Of a stretch of DNA of 28,946 bases, positions 22,483 to 28,946 are shown in pieces. Within the stretch, counting starts at the first letter, position 1; the number at the start of each line of letters is the position of its first letter. The stretch comes from Flavobacteriaceae bacterium (GTDB lineage: Bacteria > Bacteroidota > Bacteroidia > Flavobacteriales > Flavobacteriaceae). Location: contig JAKIUU010000030.1 in NCBI GenBank assembly GCA_021647405.1, forward strand, positions 1-28,946, written 5' to 3'. The notes beneath the pieces are model-generated. The model searched no databases. It was given only the letters and a program-made list of their open reading frames with translations, and had not been told where the DNA came from. The position numbers were made by a program, and so were the translations under genes.

Positions 22483-25400
22483 ATGAAATATATTATCTTT
22501 TTACTATTATCAATAATTTCAATCGGAAATATCTCTGCACAAAAAGAGGCCAACCATTGGTATTTTGGCATAAACTCAGGCTTAGATTTTACAAATGCAA
22601 CACATAGTATTAGCCCTGTTGTTGATACAAATGGGCAATTAAATACCGTTGAAGGTTGTGCCACAATTTCTGATATTTCTGGCAATTTGTTATTTTACAC
22701 CGACGGTTCGACTGTGTGGAATAAAAACAATGCTGTTATGCCAAATGGTAGTGGGCTTTTCGGGAGCTCGTCTAGCACACAATCGGCCATTATTGTACCC
22801 AAACCTGGCAATACCAATATCTATTATATTTTTACCGTTGATGCACAAGAGGTTCAGCCGCCAGCTAGCAATCATGGTTTAAATTTATACACAGTAGATT
22901 TAACTTTAGATGGGGGCCTTGGCGATGTGGTAAATACAGCAGGAACACTTAATGTAACAAATCTTTTAACACAACCTTCTTCCGAAAAAATAACGGCTGT
23001 GCTAGATGCAAACAAAACTGATTTTTGGGTCATTACATTAAAAATAAACACATTTTACGCTTACAAAATAACGGCTGCGGGAGTTGATACTGCCAACCCT
23101 ATTACTTCTACTTTTGCAACTAATTTTTCTGGCGACAGACGTGGCTATCTAAAAGTTTCTCCCAATGGAAAATTTCTAGCCAGCGCCAATATGACCTCAG
23201 GTTTTTATTTGTACGATTTTGACAATGCCACAGGAATTGTAAGCAACCCTAGAGGATTAAGTGTTCCGTTTAGTGATTTTAGCAGTGGCCCCTATGGTGT
23301 GGCATTTTCGGCATTAAGTAAAAAATTATACGTCTCTTCGGGAGGGTTTGACAGCACCCACCAAACCCAAGAAAATTTGTACCAGTACAATTTAGACATC
23401 CCAAATTTATCAGCTGCCAACATAAACAACACACGTGTTTTACTGCATACTTACTCAAATTCAAGAGCTGCACTTCAGTTAGCACCTGATGGTAAAATTT
23501 ACCGAAACGTTGATGCCCAATCAAAATTAAGTGTTATCAATAATCCGGATGCTTTAGGAACAGCCGCCGATTACCGACATGCCTTTATAGATTTAGGAAG
23601 CACGGTATCGCAACAAGGACTTCCACCATTTATTCAGTCCTTTTTTGTAGCCGACATTCAGGTTGTAAATACTTGTTTTGGCGATGTAACACAATTTTTA
23701 GTCAACTCAACAGAGCCCATTATTTCAATGACAACTGATTTTGGCGATGGCTCACCCACAACTGCATCGCTTACGCCCACACATACTTTTACCACTACTG
23801 GTAATTTTACTGTGAGCATCACAATAACAACAGCCATCGAAACCAAAATATTTACCAAAAATTTTAATATTTATGCTGTTCCTACAGCTGCTACCCCTGT
23901 AAATTGGTTTGCTTGCGACGATAATAACGACGGTTTTTTTAGCTTCGATTTATCGCAAAAAGACAGCGAAATTTTAAACGGACAAGATCCTGCCATTTTT
24001 AGTGTTAATTACTACACCGATGCCGCTTTAACCCAAAAAATAACAGCCCCTTACACCAATATTAATGGGTATACAGCTGAAACAATTTACGTGCGTGTGG
24101 GCAATAAAAACAACCTCACTTGTGCGGCTACCACTCTGTTTGATATCAATGTTTTTGACAGTCCCTTGCCTGCATTGGCCATTGATATTCCAAACATTGA
24201 AGTTTGCGATAATGCCCTTGACGGAAATGATATAAATGGTTTGGCTACTTTCGATTTAACATCTCAAAGTACCTTTATTTTAAACGGACAATCGGCTTTA
24301 GATTTTGACCTTACTTATTTTACCGATGCTGCTTTAACAAACCTCATTCCAAACCCCACTGCTTTTGCCAATACTGTTGCAAACACGCAAACAATTTATG
24401 TGAAAGTTTCAAACAAACTCAATCCGTTATGCGCTGCAAACACCAGTTTTAAAATTGTGGTACATCCGTTGCCTGTTGTTGTTCCTACAGTTACCCTTAA
24501 ACAATGCGATACTAATACCGATGGCATATCTGATTTTAACCTGACCGAAAGCGAAGTACTTATAAATAATGAAATACCTACACCCCAGTTTCTGTATTAT
24601 TTAAATCTTGCCGATGCCCAAGTTGGAGATCCTGCTTTAGCCATTACAAATACTTCTGTTTTTTCTAATGCCACAGCCACTACTGTTTATGTACGTGTAG
24701 AGAATTCTCTAGGCTGTTTTAGAGTGACTCAAGTAAATTTACTCGTTTCAACAACAAGTATTCCTTCAGGTTTCTTATACAACCTTGAGTCTTGTGATGA
24801 TGATGGTATTGAAGATGGCATTGCCAATTTTGATTTTACCGAGGCCACCACAGCCATTAAAAATATTTTCCCTGCAATTCAGAATCTGGTTGTTTATTAT
24901 TACCTCAATACAGCTGATGCTTTGGCCGAAACAAATGCCATTGACCCCAACGATTACCGAAATGAAGGTTCGCCCTTTGTTCAAGATATTGTGGTACGTA
25001 TAGAGAGTACAGATAACAATGCCTGTGTTGGTTTGGGAACACATCTGCGGCTAACTGTTAATCCGTTGCCTCAATTTGATTTAATCGAAAGCCAATTTGT
25101 ATGTTTAAATGATTTGCCACTTACAGTCTCTGTTACAAACCCTGCCGGTAATTATGACTATGTTTGGCGTGATGCCGATGGCAATATAATTGGCTCAAAT
25201 TCATCTGACGTTACCTTTGTTAAAGGCGGTGATTATACCGTTACAGCCATTACCACAGACGGTACTTTGTGTAGCAAAACAAAAAGCATTAGCATAACCG
25301 AATCTGTTACAGCAACTATTGACCAATTTGACATTGTTGATGATTCTGATAACAACAGTATATCAATTGTATTTTCGGGGAGTGGTGATTATGAAGTTGC

Positions 25401-25809
25401 CCTTGACGATTTAAATAACTTTATACCATTTGAGCCTTTTGGCGGTTTTCCTTTTAGCCATAAGTTTTCTTATGTAGAGGCGGGTATTCACACCGTTTAT
25501 ATTCGCGATAAAAATGGTTGTGGGCTTACCATTAGAGAAGCCATTATTATTGGATTCCCTCATTTTTTTACCCCTAATGGCGACGGGGTTAACGATACAT
25601 GGAATGTTGCAGGTGCCAGTCTTCAACCCAATTCCTTAATCTATATTTTTGACCGCTTTGGAAAACTTATTGCCAAAGTCGACCCTACCGGGCCTGGGTG
25701 GAATGGCACTTTAAACGGCCAAAAACTCCCTTCAAGCGATTATTGGTTTTCAGCCAAACTTCAAGATGGCAGGTTTAGAAAAGGCCATTTTAGTCTGGTA
25801 AGGAGGTAG
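22483..25809 (+). CDS. Large T9SS type B secreted protein with PKD domain and four tandem repeats
   Basis: This is a 1108-residue secreted or surface protein. A Sec signal peptide (1-19, cleaved after NISA) leads into an N-terminal beta-propeller-like region (about 25-390), a PKD domain (about 397-463, FGDGSPTTASLTPTHTF) and four tandem repeats of roughly 85-95 residues starting near 478, 575, 675 and 771. Each repeat opens with a Cys-Asp and acidic Gly motif (CDDNNDGFF, CDNALDGND, CDTNTDGIS, CDDDGIEDG) and ends in a TIYVRV-like strand. A further Ig-like part (865-1020) precedes the type B sorting (gliding motility-associated) domain 1024-1108 (FFTPNGDGVNDTW, IYIFDRFGKLI, WNG). The type IX system would carry it across the outer membrane. 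Adhesion is a plausible role; no enzyme domain is seen. Confidence 0.93.
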   Translation: MKYIIFLLLSIISIGNISAQKEANHWYFGINSGLDFTNATHSISPVVDTNGQLNTVEGCATISDISGNLLFYTDGSTVWNKNNAVMPNGSGLFGSSSSTQSAIIVPKPGNTNIYYIFTVDAQEVQPPASNHGLNLYTVDLTLDGGLGDVVNTAGTLNVTNLLTQPSSEKITAVLDANKTDFWVITLKINTFYAYKITAAGVDTANPITSTFATNFSGDRRGYLKVSPNGKFLASANMTSGFYLYDFDNATGIVSNPRGLSVPFSDFSSGPYGVAFSALSKKLYVSSGGFDSTHQTQENLYQYNLDIPNLSAANINNTRVLLHTYSNSRAALQLAPDGKIYRNVDAQSKLSVINNPDALGTAADYRHAFIDLGSTVSQQGLPPFIQSFFVADIQVVNTCFGDVTQFLVNSTEPIISMTTDFGDGSPTTASLTPTHTFTTTGNFTVSITITTAIETKIFTKNFNIYAVPTAATPVNWFACDDNNDGFFSFDLSQKDSEILNGQDPAIFSVNYYTDAALTQKITAPYTNINGYTAETIYVRVGNKNNLTCAATTLFDINVFDSPLPALAIDIPNIEVCDNALDGNDINGLATFDLTSQSTFILNGQSALDFDLTYFTDAALTNLIPNPTAFANTVANTQTIYVKVSNKLNPLCAANTSFKIVVHPLPVVVPTVTLKQCDTNTDGISDFNLTESEVLINNEIPTPQFLYYLNLADAQVGDPALAITNTSVFSNATATTVYVRVENSLGCFRVTQVNLLVSTTSIPSGFLYNLESCDDDGIEDGIANFDFTEATTAIKNIFPAIQNLVVYYYLNTADALAETNAIDPNDYRNEGSPFVQDIVVRIESTDNNACVGLGTHLRLTVNPLPQFDLIESQFVCLNDLPLTVSVTNPAGNYDYVWRDADGNIIGSNSSDVTFVKGGDYTVTAITTDGTLCSKTKSISITESVTATIDQFDIVDDSDNNSISIVFSGSGDYEVALDDLNNFIPFEPFGGFPFSHKFSYVEAGIHTVYIRDKNGCGLTIREAIIIGFPHFFTPNGDGVNDTWNVAGASLQPNSLIYIFDRFGKLIAKVDPTGPGWNGTLNGQKLPSSDYWFSAKLQDGRFRKGHFSLVRR

Positions 25810-26101
25810 TATCAGATTGGTACAAAAATCATGCATTTTGTGGTAAAATAAGGAAAAAGTATTCGCCTTAACGAGAAATTTAGTGATGTGGTTATCTCAT
25901 GGAATTATTATTGATTTAAAAGATATTGCTTGCTACAACTGCCCAATTAGGCTGAGTGTCTCGAAACTTTGGGAGAAGCCTAAGTCAAAATTATCACATT
26001 TCGACTTCCCACCAGAATGACTCTGTCGGGCTGGCGTTCAATGTGACAGCATAAGTCAAACAAAAAAACTGCTAGAGCAAGTGGCACGCTCGTGTTAAAA
26101 C
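25810..26101. other. Non-coding stretch with decayed repeat-like hairpins
   Basis: I find no gene of note in this gap between the T9SS cargo and dnaK. The right half has two inverted repeats: TTAGGCT (25947-25953) with AGCCTAA (25977-25983), enclosing TCTC (25959-25962) with GAGA (25973-25976); and CTGTC (26023-26027) with GACAG (26045-26049). The text between (CACATTTCGACTTCC, GAATGAC, AATGTGACA) resembles the GTCGAAATGTGACA-type intergenic repeats of Bacteroidota in degraded form. No terminator for the T9SS gene stands out. Confidence 0.5.
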
Positions 26102-26131
26102 AAAAAAAACCGCTCTTAAAAAGAGCGGTTT
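26102..26131 (-). terminator. dnaK terminator
   Basis: AAACCGCTCTT (26107-26117), loop AAA and AAGAGCGGTTT (26121-26131) form an 11-bp perfect stem. On the - strand it runs into T8 (26109 down to 26102). It lies 23 bases past the dnaK stop. Confidence 0.93.
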
Positions 26132-26153
26132 AATATTTAAAATAAAGGTTGTT

Positions 26154-28070
26154 TTATTTTACTTCTTCAAAGTCAACATCTTCAACAGCATCATCTGCAG
26201 TACTACCCGCAGCATTGCCAGCATCTCCTTGTGGTTGGGCCTGTCCTGCATCAGCACCACCTTCTGGTTGTTGCGCTTTATACATTTCTTCCGAAGCATT
26301 TTTCCAAGCTTCATTAATCACCTCTAAAGCAGTATCAATTTGTGCTAAATCTTTAGACTCATGTGCTTTTTTCAATGCGACCAAAGCGTCTTCGATTGGT
26401 TTTTTCTTATCGTCAGATAATTTGTCACCAAATTCTTTAAGTTGCTTTTCTGTCTGAAAGATCATACCATCAGCAGCATTGATTTTCTCTGCTGTTTCTT
26501 TGGCTTTTTTATCGGCTTCAGCATTGGCTTCAGCTTCAGCTTTCATCTTTTTGATTTCTTCTTCGGTTAAACCGGATGAAGCTTCAATACGGATTTCTTG
26601 CGATTTGTTTGTCGCTTTATCCATAGCAGATACTTTAATAATACCATTCGCATCAATGTCAAAAGTCACCTCAATTTGTGGTACACCTCTTTGTGCTGGT
26701 GGCAGACCGTCTAAATGGAATTTACCAATGGTTTTATTGTCTTTTGCCATGGCACGTTCGCCTTGTAACACATGTATTTCTACTGATGGCTGATTGTCAA
26801 CAGCGGTAGAGAATGTTTGCGATTTCTTGGTAGGTATTGTTGTATTGGCCTCAATTAATTTGGTCATTACATTGCCCATAGTTTCTATTCCTAGTGATAA
26901 AGGTGTAACATCTAAAAGCAATACATCTTTAACATCGCCAGATAAAACACCACCTTGAATGGCAGCACCAATAGCCACAACCTCATCAGGATTTACACCT
27001 TTGTGAGGTTCTTTATTAAAGAATTTTTTAACTTCTTCTTGAATAACGGGCATACGTGTTGAGCCCCCTACTAAAATTACTTCGTCAATATCACCAATAC
27101 TTAAATCGGCATCTTTTAAAGCTTTTTTAACAGGCTCCATAGAGCGTTTGATTAAGCTTCCTGACAACTGTTCAAATTTGGCACGACTCAAAGTTTTTAC
27201 CAAGTGTTTTGGACCACTAGCTGTAGCCGTAACATAAGGTAAATTTATTTCGGTTTGTGTACTAGACGACAATTCAACTTTAGCTTTTTCAGCTGCTTCT
27301 TTTAAACGTTGTAAAGCCATTGGGTCTTTACGTAAATCTATAGATTCATCTTTGTTAAATTCGTCAGCTAACCAATCAATAATTACTTGGTCAAAATCAT
27401 CACCACCTAAATGGGTATCGCCATTTGTAGACAATACTTCAAAAACGCCATCGCCTACTTCAAGAATAGAGATATCAAAAGTACCACCACCTAAATCGTA
27501 AACAGCAATTTTTTCGTCTTTTCCTTTTTTATCAATACCGTAAGCTAAAGCTGCAGCTGTTGGTTCGTTTATGATACGACTCACTTTTAAACCAGCTATC
27601 TCGCCAGCTTCTTTAGTTGCTTGACGTTGGGCGTCATTAAAATAAGCAGGAACGGTAATTACCGCTTCTGTAACATCTTGGCCCAAATAATCTTCGGCTG
27701 TTTTTTTCATTTTTTGTAATATCATTGCTGATATTTCTTGAGGAGAATACAAACGGCCATCAATATCAACACGGGGAGTATTGTTATCGCCCTTAACCAC
27801 TTTATATGGCACACGTGCTATCTCTTCTAGGTCTTCAGAGTATTTGTTACCCATAAAACGTTTGATAGAATAAATGGTGTTTATCGGATTTGTAATGGCT
27901 TGACGTTTGGCAGGATCTCCTACTTTACGTTCGCCACCTTCTATAAAACCAATTATTGATGGGGTTGTTCTTTTACCTTCTGCGTTAGGTATAACTACGG
28001 GCTCATTACCTTCCATAACGGCTACGCAAGAGTTGGTTGTACCTAAGTCAATTCCTATTATTTTACTCAT
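26154..28070 (-). CDS. dnaK: Molecular chaperone DnaK (Hsp70)
   Basis: This ATP-driven cytoplasmic chaperone works with DnaJ and GrpE. The 638 residues include the N-terminal ATPase domain (IGIDLGTTNSCVAV at 4-17, VYDLGGGTFDISILEVGD, ILVGGSTRMP), the linker DVLLLDVTPLSLG, the substrate-binding beta domain and helical lid, and the conserved acidic tail ending DVDFEEVK. The lid tail contains an Ala/Gln/Gly-rich spacer (GGADAGQAQPQGDAGNAAGS). dnaJ and grpE are not next to it, so it stands alone, as often in Bacteroidota. No CIRCE element is present; TGACA inverted repeats lie upstream (28119-28191). Start ATG gives the canonical MSKIIGIDLG. Confidence 0.98.
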   Translation of the reverse strand: MSKIIGIDLGTTNSCVAVMEGNEPVVIPNAEGKRTTPSIIGFIEGGERKVGDPAKRQAITNPINTIYSIKRFMGNKYSEDLEEIARVPYKVVKGDNNTPRVDIDGRLYSPQEISAMILQKMKKTAEDYLGQDVTEAVITVPAYFNDAQRQATKEAGEIAGLKVSRIINEPTAAALAYGIDKKGKDEKIAVYDLGGGTFDISILEVGDGVFEVLSTNGDTHLGGDDFDQVIIDWLADEFNKDESIDLRKDPMALQRLKEAAEKAKVELSSSTQTEINLPYVTATASGPKHLVKTLSRAKFEQLSGSLIKRSMEPVKKALKDADLSIGDIDEVILVGGSTRMPVIQEEVKKFFNKEPHKGVNPDEVVAIGAAIQGGVLSGDVKDVLLLDVTPLSLGIETMGNVMTKLIEANTTIPTKKSQTFSTAVDNQPSVEIHVLQGERAMAKDNKTIGKFHLDGLPPAQRGVPQIEVTFDIDANGIIKVSAMDKATNKSQEIRIEASSGLTEEEIKKMKAEAEANAEADKKAKETAEKINAADGMIFQTEKQLKEFGDKLSDDKKKPIEDALVALKKAHESKDLAQIDTALEVINEAWKNASEEMYKAQQPEGGADAGQAQPQGDAGNAAGSTADDAVEDVDFEEVK

Positions 28071-28118
28071 AATTCTATAATTTATTTTTTAATTTCAGTT
28101 TTAATACTGATACCTTTA

Positions 28119-28191
28119 TGACAATCATTATGCCATCGTAATAAATACAAGTATTTGTCAGAATTCAAAGAAATAAAATGACATAGTGTCA
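28119..28191 (-). promoter_or_regulatory. dnaK upstream region with paired TGACA inverted repeats
   Basis: Upstream of dnaK lie two inverted pairs of the same half-site. TGACA-TAG-TGTCA (28179-28191) is a tight palindrome, and TGACAA (28119-28124) with TTGTCA (28155-28160) is a wider one. Neither a CIRCE sequence nor a clear TAnnTTTG is found, so control may differ from that of housekeeping genes. A regulator or a heat-shock sigma factor could read these sites; this is inference. Confidence 0.4.
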
Positions 28192-28217
28192 GAAACAGCT
28201 AAGGCCGATATGCTTTT

Positions 28218-28946
28218 TTAGCACAAAAATGCGCTTATCAACTTGGTAATAGCTTTTGTTTCTATTAAAAAACCATCGTGACCAAAATCGGAATGTATTT
28301 CTTTATAGATGGCATTTGGTAAATGTTGTGCCATATATTTTTGCTGATGGGGTTCTATCAACATATCCGAATCGATACCAATGAGCAAACATTTCTGATT
28401 GAGTTTTGACAAAGCTTTTTCAACACCTCCTCTATCGCGACCAATATTATGGGTATCTAAACATTTGCTCAAATAGTAATAAGAGAGGGCGTTGAATCTT
28501 TTTTCGAATTTATCACCTTGATATCTTATATAAGAAGCCGCCTTAAAATCATCCGTTTTAGCTGAAGAATCTGTTTGCGTCATTTTATACGACTTTTGTG
28601 TTCTGTATGTCAACATCGCAATAGCGCGTGCAACCTTAACGCCTTTTTTACCACCATCTTTTTTACCAAAAGTTTCATCGGTTTTTAAAGCCATACGCTG
28701 TGCTTCGTGAATAGCCACACCCCACGCCGATTCTTGCGCTGTGGATACCAACAAAATAAGATTGTCAATTTTTCCTTTAAAGTCATAGGCAAATTCTAAA
28801 GCCTGATTCCCGCCAAATGAGCCACCAATGGCGACATTAATTTTGCTAATATTTAGAAAATGGGCTAAAAATAAATGCGCTTTGACGACATCGCGCACCG
28901 TAAAAAGAGGAAAATTTAAATCGGTTGGTGCAGAACTACCATAAGG
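28218..28946 (-). CDS. metX: Homoserine O-acetyltransferase, 5' end cut by the window
   Basis: This alpha/beta-hydrolase family enzyme activates homoserine with acetyl-CoA (some members use succinyl-CoA) in methionine synthesis. Only the last 242 residues are visible; the frame is open to the right edge, where it starts PYGSSAPTDLNFPLFT. The visible hallmarks are FTVRDVVKAH, the nucleophile elbow GGSFGGNQALEFAY (the Ser is visible residue 43), the catalytic Asp in IGIDSDML and the catalytic His in FGHDGFLIE. GSFGG replaces the more usual GSMGG, common in this lineage as far as I recall. An internal GTG (28898) is not the start. It is transcribed toward dnaK, 147 bases away, probably as a separate unit. 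Confidence 0.88.
   Translation of the reverse strand, partial: PYGSSAPTDLNFPLFTVRDVVKAHLFLAHFLNISKINVAIGGSFGGNQALEFAYDFKGKIDNLILLVSTAQESAWGVAIHEAQRMALKTDETFGKKDGGKKGVKVARAIAMLTYRTQKSYKMTQTDSSAKTDDFKAASYIRYQGDKFEKRFNALSYYYLSKCLDTHNIGRDRGGVEKALSKLNQKCLLIGIDSDMLIEPHQQKYMAQHLPNAIYKEIHSDFGHDGFLIETKAITKLISAFLC

Noticed and set aside
22398..22685. Short frames on both strands around the start of the T9SS gene
   Set aside because: They are out-of-frame shadows of the ABC permease end and the T9SS signal region.
26149..26793. Open frames of 102 and 104 codons antisense to dnaK
   Set aside because: They are Ser/Ala-rich mirror frames of a strongly biased coding gene, with no recognisable motif or promoter.
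28071..28217. CIRCE (HrcA operator) before dnaK
   Set aside because: No TTAGCACTC-N9-GAGTGCTAA or near match; the inverted repeats present are of TGACA type.

Overview
The window is a low-GC chromosomal segment from a member of the Bacteroidota, almost certainly a marine-type Flavobacteriaceae. Four things point there: promoters of the Bacteroidota type (TTG about 19-21 bases before TAnnTTTG), the order thrS-infC-rpmI-rplT, a very large secreted protein with a type IX secretion (T9SS) type B C-terminal domain, and lineage-restricted families (the DUF6452/DUF6048 pair, SCG-type small lipoproteins). It is mostly a core, vertically inherited region. I see no insertion sequence, prophage, CRISPR array, tRNA gene or complete rRNA gene.

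Layout. Bases 1-150 look like the leader and promoter of an rRNA operon that reads leftward off the window. Then comes a translation block on + (thrS, infC, rpmI, rplT) closed by a terminator shared with prfA on -. A lipoprotein cytochrome c follows, then a + run of rlmD, a DUF6452 lipoprotein, a DUF6048 barrel-like protein, a small membrane protein, a SUI1-type factor, a nucleoside phosphorylase and a membrane-anchored MutS-family ATPase. Two tiny paralogous lipoproteins, ung (-) and mutS2 (+) follow. Bases 14934-15822 hold an OmpA-domain protein with a small membrane partner. Bases 15819-18946 are a - strand block: small acidic protein, MATE exporter, isochorismate synthase and hotdog thioesterase, the last two suggesting menaquinone synthesis. 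Next are a pRiA4b ORF-3 family protein (+) converging on a kinase-like unknown (-), an ABC exporter pair (+), the 1108-residue T9SS cargo (+), dnaK (-) and the 3' part of metX (-), cut by the window edge.

Functional themes are translation (thrS, infC, L35, L20, RF1, RlmD, SUI1), DNA upkeep (ung, MutS2, a second MutS-like ATPase), the envelope (lipoproteins, OmpA, DUF6048, T9SS cargo, MATE, ABC), menaquinone and methionine synthesis, and proteostasis (DnaK).

The most worthwhile leads are: the non-canonical AUA start of infC; the tandem 58-60-residue lipoproteins sharing a C-x-x-T-K-[QR]-S-C-G motif, one of which overlaps ung at its 3' end; an unannotated-looking protein carrying a full set of protein-kinase-fold residues; the AT-rich membrane-anchored MutS ATPase; paired TGACA inverted repeats before dnaK; and unexplained intergenic hairpins. 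Nothing amounts to a clear new multi-gene system.
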